Assembly: GCA_038117225.1 (NCBI GenBank)
Contig: JAYOFM010000129.1
Span: 1 to 8,803, forward strand
Length of the DNA: 8,803 bases
DNA from: JAYOFM01 sp038117225
GTDB taxonomy: Bacteria > Pseudomonadota > Alphaproteobacteria > Rhodospirillales > Casp-alpha2
Direction: 5' to 3'
The translations under genes were made by a program, and so were the position numbers. The notes beneath the pieces are model-generated. The model ran no database searches. It was not told the origin of the DNA and worked only from the letters and a program-made list of their open reading frames with translations. The stretch's first letter is position 1. Every line of letters starts with the position of its first letter. Shown here piece by piece: positions 1 to 5,639 of the stretch.

Positions 1-40
1 GGCGGCGGCGGAATAGACCGGCGCTGCGGCGGAGCCTGCG

Positions 41-955
41 ATGGATTGGGATAAATTGAGGGTCTTTCACGCGGTCGCCGAGGCGGGCAGTTTTACTCAT
101 GCCGGCGAAACCCTGCATCTCAGCCAATCCGCCGTCAGCCGCCAGATCAGCGGCCTCGAGGAAAGCCTCAATGTGCCGCTGTTCCATCGCCATGCGCGCG
201 GGCTGATTCTCACCGAGCAGGGCGAAATCCTCTACCGCACGGCGCACGATGTGTTTGCCAAACTGGCGCAGGTGAAATCGCGGTTGACCGATACCCGCGA
301 TCGGCCGACCGGACCCTTGAAGGTGACCACCACGGTGGCATTTGGATCGGTCTGGCTGACCTCGCGCATGCGCGAGTTCATCGAGCGCTTCCCGGATATC
401 GAGGTCTCCCTGGTGCTCGCCGATACGGAACTCGACATTTCCATGCGCCAGGCCGATGTCGCCATCCGCATGACACCACCCAACCAGCCCGATCTGGTGC
501 GCCGGCATCTGTTGACATTGCGCTACCACGTGTTCGCCTCGCCGGATTATCTGAAGGCGCATGGCAAGCCGAAGACCGCCGCCGATCTTGATAATCACGA
601 TCTTATCGTCTACGGCGAGGACGCGGCGCCGCCCATCGACGGGCTCAACTGGCTGCTCAAGGCCGGGCGCCGGCAAGGCGCCGCGCCACGCCGTCCCGTG
701 CTTAGGGTCAATAGCATCTATGGCATCTACCGTGGAGTCGCCAGCGGCCTTGGGATCGGCGCGTTGCCCGACTACATGAGCCGTGAGACCGCCGCGCCAC
801 TAGTCGAGATACTGCCGGAGTTGCGCGGCCCGGAAATTGAACTGTTCTTCGCTTATCCGGAGGAGTTGCGCAACAGTGCCCGGGTCGTCGCGTTCCGCGA
901 TTTTTTGGTCGAGAAAATGGCCGATGGCGGCCTTGAGAGAAAAAGCCCGGGCTGA
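41..955 (+). CDS. lsrB: LysR-family transcriptional regulator, LsrB/VtlR-like
   Basis: A 304-residue protein of normal LysR length. The N-terminal winged helix-turn-helix covers about residues 3-60, with the typical SQSAVSRQI recognition helix at about 28-36, followed by a linker helix. The periplasmic-binding-protein-like effector domain runs from about 92 to 290. The opening MDWDKLRVFH and the segment LFHRHARGLILTEQGE closely resemble the LsrB/VtlR group, which in rhizobia and Brucella controls envelope, stress and virulence functions and sRNA genes of the AbcR type; that assignment is from memory of the family. The ATG at 41 has a GGAG Shine-Dalgarno at 31-34. The protein contains no cysteine, unlike the redox-sensing LsrB of Sinorhizobium. 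A LysR-type dyad and an sRNA promoter lie directly downstream, so it probably activates that sRNA (inference). The LysR call is certain; the orthology is likely. Confidence 0.93.
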   Translation: MDWDKLRVFHAVAEAGSFTHAGETLHLSQSAVSRQISGLEESLNVPLFHRHARGLILTEQGEILYRTAHDVFAKLAQVKSRLTDTRDRPTGPLKVTTTVAFGSVWLTSRMREFIERFPDIEVSLVLADTELDISMRQADVAIRMTPPNQPDLVRRHLLTLRYHVFASPDYLKAHGKPKTAADLDNHDLIVYGEDAAPPIDGLNWLLKAGRRQGAAPRRPVLRVNSIYGIYRGVASGLGIGALPDYMSRETAAPLVEILPELRGPEIELFFAYPEELRNSARVVAFRDFLVEKMADGGLERKSPG

Positions 956-960
956 CTGGG

Positions 961-997
961 GCATTTCAGCCATGCGCTAGGTGCATAGCTGAAATGC
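961..997. promoter_or_regulatory. Long dyad: probable LysR-type operator upstream of the sRNA
   Basis: A near-perfect palindrome starts 5 nt after the lsrB-like stop. GCATTTCAGC (961-970) is matched by its exact reverse complement at 988-997. The inner arms ATGC (972-975) and GCAT (983-986) surround a 7-nt centre, with only the 971/987 pair mismatched. The core is TGC-N7-GCA, so T973 and A985 form the classic T-N11-A LysR box. Its centre (979) lies about 66 nt before the predicted start of the downstream RNA, the usual place for a LysR recognition site. No T-tract follows, which argues against a simple intrinsic terminator for the regulator gene. Binding by the adjacent regulator is inferred. 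Confidence 0.62.
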
Positions 998-1009
998 GTC
1001 ATTGTCAGT

Positions 1010-1046
1010 GGCAGGGAGCAGATCAGGCGCCTATATAATTCTCAAC
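1010..1046 (+). promoter_or_regulatory. Promoter of the sRNA, weak -35 and perfect -10
   Basis: TATAAT at 1034-1039 is a consensus -10 element. No TTGACA-like hexamer sits 16-18 nt upstream, where the sequence is GCAGGG-like, and a TTGTCA at 1003-1008 is too far away (25-nt spacer). A good -10 with a poor -35 behind a LysR dyad at about -66 is the pattern of an activator-dependent promoter. Initiation is expected at about 1045-1047. Confidence 0.55.
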
Positions 1047-1299
1047 ACGATGATGCACTGCAGCATCGTAAAGGGTTCTGGGATCGGAGCCCCGGCGCCG
1101 GCGACGGGCTTTCTCTCCTGCCCACCACTCGCTTCAGGCAGCCGCTTTGATCCCGCATCGGTTTCGGGCCTCGGCCCGAGCCAGTTCCGGGCTCCCCGCC
1201 CGGAAACAAGGGACCACCCATGTGGTTCCTACGTCTCCCAGACGTGAAGCCTCCCTGTTCAAACTCGCCGGGACCCTAGTGGTCCCGGCGCTTTTTTTT
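1045..1299 (+). ncRNA. Structured anti-Shine-Dalgarno small RNA, AbcR-like by position
   Basis: Between a consensus -10 and an intrinsic terminator lies about 255 nt with no convincing protein but consecutive foldable elements. H1 is 1047-1069 (6+3 bp with one A/G mismatch). H2 closes 1080-1090 against 1144-1154 (11 bp, two G-U) and encloses smaller stems, including 1118-1122/1137-1141, plus a CU-rich linker at 1110-1118. H3 is 1164-1179 (6 bp, loop CUCG). H4 is 1185-1205 (8 perfect bp, loop UCCCC). H5 is 1210-1229 (8 bp, one G-U). H6 is 1231-1245 (6 bp, loop CCC). The terminator stem has 10 perfect bp. CU-rich loops and the single-stranded CCTCCC at 1250-1255 could pair with Shine-Dalgarno sequences. 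Position directly after an lsrB/vtlR-like gene matches the AbcR (alpha-r15) sRNAs, which repress ABC-transporter mRNAs with Hfq. It is about twice their length, so it may be processed or be two RNAs. The identity is inferred. Confidence 0.62.
1266..1299 (+). terminator. Rho-independent terminator of the sRNA
   Basis: CGCCGGGACC (1266-1275) and its exact complement (1281-1290) form a 10-bp stem with a CTAGT loop, followed by one C and eight T (1292-1299). It is a textbook terminator for plus-strand transcription. The hairpin is also 23 nt past the stop of the convergent EF-G-like gene, but on the minus strand it is followed only by AGTTTG, so termination in that direction would be weaker. Confidence 0.92.
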
Positions 1300-1313
1300 G
1301 TCCGCCCGACTAG

Positions 1314-3338
1314 TCACTGCGCCGCTTCGGCGCGGGCATTGACCACGTTATCGGCATCCTTGCCGGTCAGTTCCTGCAGATGGTCGAAACGCCAGTTAAA
1401 GGTGCCGACCCCCTTGGTCATGGAGCGCAGCTCGATCACCAGATCATGCATTTCCGATTGCGGCAGCTGCACCTTGACCTCGTCCCAGCCTTCCCAGCCA
1501 GCCTTGGCGTCGAAGCCGAGGATTTGTCCACGGCGGCCGGAGACCAACCGCTGCACGCCGGACGTGAAGTCACGCGGCAGCGCGATGTCGACCTCGAAGA
1601 TCGGTTCCAGCAATACCGGCGCGGCGTCGGGCATGGCCTCGCGCATACACAGTCCGGCAGCCTTCTTGAACGCCATTTCCGACGAATCCACATTGTGCGC
1701 CTGGCCGTCGATCAGGGTCACCGAGACATCGACCACCTGAAAGCCGAGCGGCCCCCGGCCCATGAACTCCTTGACCCCGGCCTCGACCGCCGGGAAGTAC
1801 TGGCGCGGCACCACGCCGCCGGAAATCTTCTCGTCGAACTCGAACCCGGAACCACGCGGCAGCGGCTTGATGTCGAGATGCACATCGCCGAATTCGCCGT
1901 GCCCGCCGGACTGCTTCTTGTGGCGCGAGCGCTTGGAGACCGGCTTGCGGATTGTTTCCTTGTAGGGCACCTGCGGTCGCGACGTGGTGACGTCGAGTCC
2001 GAACTTGTTGCGCAGCCGATCGGCGGCGATCAACAGGTGCACCTCGCCCTGGCCCCACAGCAACAACTCGCCGGTATCGGCGTTCTGCCCATAGGTCAGT
2101 GAGGTATCCTCATCGGCCAGCTTGGCCAGCCCGCTCGACAGCTTGACCTCGTCGCCCCGATCGGCGGCGTGGATGGCGAGCGAAAACAACGGCTCCAGCG
2201 GCGCCACCCAGTCGCCCCCCTTGGCGCCGTCGTCGGTGCCCAGCACGTCGCCGGTGGCGACATCGTCCATGCGGCCGATGGCGACCACGTCACCGGCGTC
2301 GGCCTTGGCCACCTTGTCCTGTTTCTGGCCGGTCATGCGCGACAAGCCGCCGACCCGCGAGCCGCCAATTGTCTCGCCGTCGGCGATGGCGCCGGCCCAG
2401 ACCCGGGCGTAGGACAGCTTGCCCGCGTGCCCGGCGTGCAGGGTCTTGAACACCCGCGCGATGGGCTTGATCGAGGTGTCGACGCCGAGCCGCGCCGCCG
2501 TTACGTCGACACCGGGCGCCTCGTGGCGCAGCGCCTTCATCAGCCGCTTGACCCCATTGTCGCTTTCCGCGTTGCCGAAAAACACCGGCACGATCTGATT
2601 TTCGCTCAGGCTCTTGGCCAGATAGTCGAAGATCTCCTCGGTCGGCGGAATGGTGTCCTCCAACAGGTTTTCCAGCAGCGTATCGTCGAAATCGGCGAGG
2701 CTTTCTAGCATTTCCTGGCGCGCCTCGGCCTCGCGGTCCTTAACAGATTCGGGCAACTCGATCAGCGCCGAGCGATTGCCCGGCTTCCACGCAAAGGCGC
2801 GCTCGCTGGCCAGATCGACGAATCCGGACACCGTTTCGCCGTCGCGGATAGGAATTTCGCGCATCACCAGCGGCCGGTTAGAGACCTCCTGCAAAGCTTC
2901 GAGGGTCGCCTTGACGCTCGATTCCGCGCTGTCCATCTTGTTGATGAACAGCATGTGCGGGATGCCGTGATCGTCCAAAAAGCGCAGTATGGGGGCGACG
3001 GTCAGCGACTTCGACGGGTCCGGCTCGCAACACACCACGGCGGTATCGGCGACCATCAGGGCGTTCTGCGCCTCCTGCGTCAGTTCCACCGATCCCGGGC
3101 AATCGAGAAACGTCCAGCGCTCGCCGAGATATTCTGTCGAGGCGACGTTCAATTCCGTCGACATGGTACGCGCCTTGGCCTCGGCGCTGGCGTCGCCGAC
3201 CATGTTGGCTTCCTTGGCGGAGCCCTTGCGGGTGACGGCGCCGGTCAGCGCCAACAGACTTTCCAGCAGCGATGTCTTGCCACTCAAATAGGGGCCGACG
3301 ATGGCCGCCACGCGTAGTGACGCAGGGTCTTTGGTCAT
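1314..3338 (-). CDS. Elongation factor G-like translational GTPase (EF-G paralog)
   Basis: A 674-residue protein with complete EF-G architecture, slightly shorter than canonical EF-G (about 700). In the GTPase domain G1 is GPYLSGKTS (15-23), G3 is DCPGS (79-83), G4 is NKMD (133-136) and the G5-like motif is FFGNAES (253-259). Domain II lies at about 290-375 and domain III at about 380-450. Domain IV starts near 458 with PYKETI and contains the conserved KQSGGHGEFG segment (475-484). Domain V starts near 578. Two positions differ from housekeeping EF-G: the PGH catalytic histidine is Ser83, and the switch-I RGIT motif is replaced around residues 57-62 (RTMSTE). It thus belongs to the divergent EF-G-like group rather than being the main translocase; its role (translocation, recycling or stress) is not shown. 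The ATG at 3338 has a strong GGGAGG Shine-Dalgarno. It converges on the sRNA. Confidence 0.93.
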   Translation of the reverse strand: MTKDPASLRVAAIVGPYLSGKTSLLESLLALTGAVTRKGSAKEANMVGDASAEAKARTMSTELNVASTEYLGERWTFLDCPGSVELTQEAQNALMVADTAVVCCEPDPSKSLTVAPILRFLDDHGIPHMLFINKMDSAESSVKATLEALQEVSNRPLVMREIPIRDGETVSGFVDLASERAFAWKPGNRSALIELPESVKDREAEARQEMLESLADFDDTLLENLLEDTIPPTEEIFDYLAKSLSENQIVPVFFGNAESDNGVKRLMKALRHEAPGVDVTAARLGVDTSIKPIARVFKTLHAGHAGKLSYARVWAGAIADGETIGGSRVGGLSRMTGQKQDKVAKADAGDVVAIGRMDDVATGDVLGTDDGAKGGDWVAPLEPLFSLAIHAADRGDEVKLSSGLAKLADEDTSLTYGQNADTGELLLWGQGEVHLLIAADRLRNKFGLDVTTSRPQVPYKETIRKPVSKRSRHKKQSGGHGEFGDVHLDIKPLPRGSGFEFDEKISGGVVPRQYFPAVEAGVKEFMGRGPLGFQVVDVSVTLIDGQAHNVDSSEMAFKKAAGLCMREAMPDAAPVLLEPIFEVDIALPRDFTSGVQRLVSGRRGQILGFDAKAGWEGWDEVKVQLPQSEMHDLVIELRSMTKGVGTFNWRFDHLQELTGKDADNVVNARAEAAQ

Positions 3339-3342
3339 GGTG

Positions 3343-3349
3343 TCCTCCC
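3343..3349 (-). promoter_or_regulatory. Shine-Dalgarno of the EF-G-like gene, complementary to an sRNA loop
   Basis: Read on the minus strand this is GGGAGGA, ending 4 nt before the ATG, and it fixes the start at 3338. The mRNA segment GTCTGGGAG around it (plus-strand 3345-3353) is an exact complement of CTCCCAGAC in sRNA hairpin H6 (1235-1243). Confidence 0.7.
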
Positions 3350-3463
3350 AGACTTCAAGGCAATTATCTTACCTGTCGAGCATGTCTTCGCCGCTATTGC
3401 GACCGGCGCGCCGCCCGTTGACAAAAGCGTAATATCTGCCGGCGGGGATGCAAGGGGTTTGTC

Positions 3464-3546
3464 GCTGGTGCCGTCGCGGCACCGGCAAAATAACTGGGGA
3501 CCCGGGAAGGTCCGGGCGGATCCCCGCGGCACCGCGCGCCGTGGGG
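3464..3546 (-). promoter_or_regulatory. Three hairpins in the upstream region of the EF-G-like gene; possible structured leader or attenuator
   Basis: Three compact hairpins follow one another in the region ahead of the EF-G-like gene. 3464-3486 has 9 bp (one wobble) and a 5-nt loop. 3496-3525 has two 5-bp blocks (GGGGA/TCCCC and CCCGG/CCGGG), a 4-nt bulge and a 6-nt loop. 3522-3546 has 9 bp and one wobble, and competes with the second for 3522-3525. Read on the minus strand, the second is followed by AGTTATTTT, resembling an intrinsic terminator or attenuator. The direct repeat GCGGCACCG (3476-3484 and 3526-3534) belongs to the first and third hairpins. If the EF-G-like mRNA starts in the AT-rich island near 3560-3575, it would carry these in a leader of about 220 nt. 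A closer -10-like GATAAT (minus strand, 3368-3363) would bypass them. No known riboswitch class was recognised. Confidence 0.35.
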
Positions 3547-3556
3547 GACGCCCCAT

Positions 3557-3592
3557 TCACATACGTATAATAACGAATATGGTGATATGTGA
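3557..3592. promoter_or_regulatory. AT-rich island with inverted repeat and TATAAT; possible divergent promoter or operator
   Basis: In otherwise GC-rich DNA this segment is AT-rich. TCACATA (3557-3563) is exactly mirrored by TATGTGA (3586-3592). Between them lie the palindrome ATACGTAT (3561-3568) and TATAAT (3566-3571); on the opposite strand TATTAT overlaps the same place. No good -35 is visible on either strand. It may hold the promoters of the EF-G-like gene, the sensory operon, or both, with the inverted repeat as a protein-binding site. This is inferred from composition and symmetry only. Confidence 0.35.
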
Positions 3593-3745
3593 TTCTCCGG
3601 TAAATGTGGGTTGAAGTATTGCGCTAAATGTAGCCGGTTACGGATGCGGCTGAACGAATTCGTGGAAAAGTTTTCGCAAGGTGGCGACGCATATCGTTAG
3701 CAGGCTGTCGCCATGGGGCCGGTCCGGCGCGTCCACATCCGATTT
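3593..3745. other. Gene-free upstream region of the sensory operon, with short repeats
   Basis: No gene is visible here. It contains the direct repeat TAAATGT at 3601-3607 and 3625-3631 (24-bp spacing, about two helical turns) and the perfect palindrome ACGAATTCGT (3654-3663). Either could bind a regulator of the downstream operon. No clear sigma-70 promoter was found, and both repeats are short enough to arise by chance. Confidence 0.25.
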
Positions 3746-3755
3746 GGAGTCCGTC

Positions 3756-3836
3756 ATGCCAGGTAACTTCAGAACATGGTCGATCATTGCGGTCATGGGT
3801 CTTCTCATCGCCGGGGGGGCATGGTTTATCGTCTGA
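3756..3836 (+). pseudogene. Out-of-frame membrane leader of the binding-protein gene
   Basis: The ATG at 3756 has a good GGAG Shine-Dalgarno at 3746-3749. It opens 26 codons encoding MPGNFRTW followed by a hydrophobic stretch (about residues 8-26), then stops at TGA 3834-3836. This is the N-terminal signal or membrane anchor that the downstream binding protein lacks. The two frames join if one G is gained, or the ribosome slips by -1, in the G7 run at 3813-3819. No lipobox cysteine or clear AxA cleavage site is seen, so the rejoined product may be membrane-anchored by its N-terminus. Confidence 0.72.
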
Positions 3837-4765
3837 ACGACGGTGCAGGCGGCATCGCCACTATCGGTATCGCTCGGTGGTCGGGCGTTGCCGAATTTGA
3901 CCGCAGCGTCGAGGGCTTCAAGCAGGGACTGGCGGAAAACGGCTACGTCGAGGGCAAGAACGTGCGCTTCATCATCAAGAATCCGGAAGCGGATGGGGAT
4001 AAGCAGCGCGAGATCATCAACGCGTTCATCGCCGACAAGGTCGACCTAATCTATTCCCTGACCACCCCCGGCACGGCCATTGCCAAGGACATCACCGCCA
4101 AGATGGCGAAACCGATCCCAGTGGTGTTTTCGGTCTGCACCTATCCGGTCGAATCGAATCTGATCGCGTCACTGGAGTCGTCGAAGAACAATCTGGTGGG
4201 CACGCGAAATTACGTGCCGTTCCGGCAGCAGTATTTTGTCTTCGAACGGATCTATCCCGACACCAAATCCATCGCCGTCGTCCGCCGCATGGGTGAGCCC
4301 AATTCGACGAACCAGTTCAAGGAGGTCAAGGCGCTGCTGGAACGGCGCGGCATCCGCGTGGTCGATGTGGCTGCGGTCGATCTGGATGACATGCGGACGA
4401 AATTGCAGGCGGTCATCGCGTCCGTGGATTCAATTTTTTCGACCTGCGATACCCTGGTCCATTCCGCCGGCGGCGAAGAGATCATCGTCGGTCTAGCCAA
4501 GAAACACAAAAAGCCGTCTTTCGCCTGTAACAAGCAGGGCGTGCTGAAAGGCCACCTGGTCGGTAATGTCGGTGACTTCGGTGCGATCGCTCGAATTTCC
4601 GGAGAAAAAGCAGCGATGATCCTGAAGGGTGCGGATCCAGCCTGGCTGAAAACCGAATCGCCACGTGATAACTACATCATCCTCAATCAGAATACCGCCA
4701 GTTTGATGGGCCTCACCGTACCAGCCGATATCCAGAAGTCGGCCAAGGAAATTGTCGGTCATTGA
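3776..4765 (+). CDS. ABC-type substrate-binding protein (ABC_sub_bind family), leader frameshifted
   Basis: The 329-codon open frame encodes a type I periplasmic binding protein of the ABC_sub_bind/TrpX-like family. The first beta strand is IATIGIARW, then FDRSVEGFKQGLAENGYVEG, and a conserved hinge-region series follows (VDLIYSLTTPGTAIAKD, PVVFSVCTYPVES, LVGTRNYVP). The family binds small ligands such as amino acids. The first 15-20 codons of this frame are not family-like and the ATG at 3776 has no Shine-Dalgarno. The genuine start is almost surely ATG 3756, in another frame, which supplies the missing membrane leader. ATG 3821 is an alternative internal start giving a leaderless cytoplasmic protein. 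No permease or ATPase gene follows; the next genes are sensor-kinase parts, so the role is probably ligand sensing beside the kinase (inference). If the frameshift is real, export is lost unless slippage occurs at G7. The stop lies 16 nt before the likely kinase start. Confidence 0.85.
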   Translation: MVDHCGHGSSHRRGGMVYRLNDGAGGIATIGIARWSGVAEFDRSVEGFKQGLAENGYVEGKNVRFIIKNPEADGDKQREIINAFIADKVDLIYSLTTPGTAIAKDITAKMAKPIPVVFSVCTYPVESNLIASLESSKNNLVGTRNYVPFRQQYFVFERIYPDTKSIAVVRRMGEPNSTNQFKEVKALLERRGIRVVDVAAVDLDDMRTKLQAVIASVDSIFSTCDTLVHSAGGEEIIVGLAKKHKKPSFACNKQGVLKGHLVGNVGDFGAIARISGEKAAMILKGADPAWLKTESPRDNYIILNQNTASLMGLTVPADIQKSAKEIVGH

Positions 4766-4781
4766 TGGCGGGAAAATCGCC

Positions 4782-5624
4782 TTGAACATCCGCGCCAAGC
4801 TACTGATCGGGTTTTTGTCCGTTGCCATTTTGGCGGCGCTGGTCGGCTATTGGCAATTTCGTCAACTGGAAAAAGTTGCGCGGCCGCTCGAAAATGACGT
4901 CATCTCCAGCATCAAAAATTTCCAACGCATTTCGCAAACCGATGCCTTGATAGCGCGCATCAGCCACTTGGGCGATATCGTCACCCAAAGCGTCCAGAAT
5001 TTCGCTTTCACGGGAAACGTGCGCGGGCAACAACGTTACTTTGCCCATCAATCCGAACTCGATCAGAAAATCGCCGACATCAACCGCAATCCCGACGCCG
5101 AGAACGGCCCGCTGTTTCGCCGCCTCGCGGCGGCGTGGGCCGTGCTTCGTGAGTTGGAAACAGCGGCGATCGAAGAGGTTGCGCGGGAGACCTCGACGGA
5201 GGCCGTGGATATCCTGGAAAGCGAGGCGTATTGGAGCCAGAAACGCATATTTCAAAGCGAACTCCAGTCTTATTTTCTAAATCATGGCATCGGCGAGAAG
5301 TCGATCATATCAATCAGGCTGTCGGCCGATAACGCTCGCCAGGTGCTGCGTGAAAGTACGATCCAGATCGTCGTCTTCATCGGCATTATTGTCCTGGTGT
5401 CAGTCGTTGTCGGCGCCTCCATTACCCGCTCGATTACCCAGCCCCTGAGCAGGCTCATTCAGCATACCAACGAACTGGGTCGTGATGGTCTGAACCGGGA
5501 TATCGAAATTTCGCTGAACAGACCCGAGCTTCCGGGGCGGCGGTTCCTGGCGGCGAAATTTCCCAAACTCTGGAATGATGAATTGGGCGATCTCGCGACG
5601 TCCTTCAACCGCATGACGACGTGA
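4782..5624 (+). CDS. Membrane sensor and HAMP part of a hybrid histidine kinase, ended by an in-frame TGA
   Basis: From TTG 4782 this is 280 residues. TM1 is at about 7-23, a mostly helical periplasmic domain at 24-192, TM2 at about 193-213 and a HAMP domain at 214-278 (SITQPLSRL to DELGDLATSFNRM). The HAMP holds an extra proline- and arginine-rich stretch (about 246-262) between its helices. A frame from TTG 4752 would add 10 residues and overlap the upstream gene. An ATG at 4765 overlapping the upstream stop (TGATG) would join this frame if one base were gained in the AAAA at 4773-4776. No catalytic domain is present: TGA at 5622-5624 stops translation just after HAMP, and the same frame continues straight into HisKA. 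The two pieces are therefore one gene cut by a nonsense codon. As translated, this is a receptor without a kinase, probably partnered with the upstream binding protein. Confidence 0.82.
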   Translation: MNIRAKLLIGFLSVAILAALVGYWQFRQLEKVARPLENDVISSIKNFQRISQTDALIARISHLGDIVTQSVQNFAFTGNVRGQQRYFAHQSELDQKIADINRNPDAENGPLFRRLAAAWAVLRELETAAIEEVARETSTEAVDILESEAYWSQKRIFQSELQSYFLNHGIGEKSIISIRLSADNARQVLRESTIQIVVFIGIIVLVSVVVGASITRSITQPLSRLIQHTNELGRDGLNRDIEISLNRPELPGRRFLAAKFPKLWNDELGDLATSFNRMTT

Positions 5625-5639
5625 CTGCGCGAGACCACA

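Noticed and set aside
2..16. Possible end of an upstream plus-strand gene (four codons A-A-A-E then TAG)
   Set aside because: Four codons cannot identify a gene. trxB often precedes lsrB, but nothing here shows it.
961..997. The dyad as an intrinsic terminator of the regulator gene
   Set aside because: There is no run of T after the stem; LysR-box geometry and promoter spacing explain it better, though dual use cannot be excluded.
1002..1247. 81-codon frame across the sRNA region
   Set aside because: It starts before the promoter -10, has no ribosome-binding site, no protein-like composition, and runs through nested RNA stems.
1045..1299. 6S RNA, tmRNA, RNase P RNA or SRP RNA as identity of the structured RNA
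   Set aside because: There is no single long interrupted rod as in 6S, no tRNA-like end, and no conserved SRP or RNase P core motif. The multi-hairpin CU-loop design fits a trans-acting sRNA better.
3369..3560. Minus-strand short frames (63 and 73 codons) upstream of the EF-G-like gene
   Set aside because: Low-complexity basic products through the hairpin region, without a convincing Shine-Dalgarno or family likeness.
5622..5624. TGA as a selenocysteine codon
   Set aside because: It sits in a HAMP-HisKA linker with no redox role, and I see no obvious selenocysteine-insertion hairpin directly after it.
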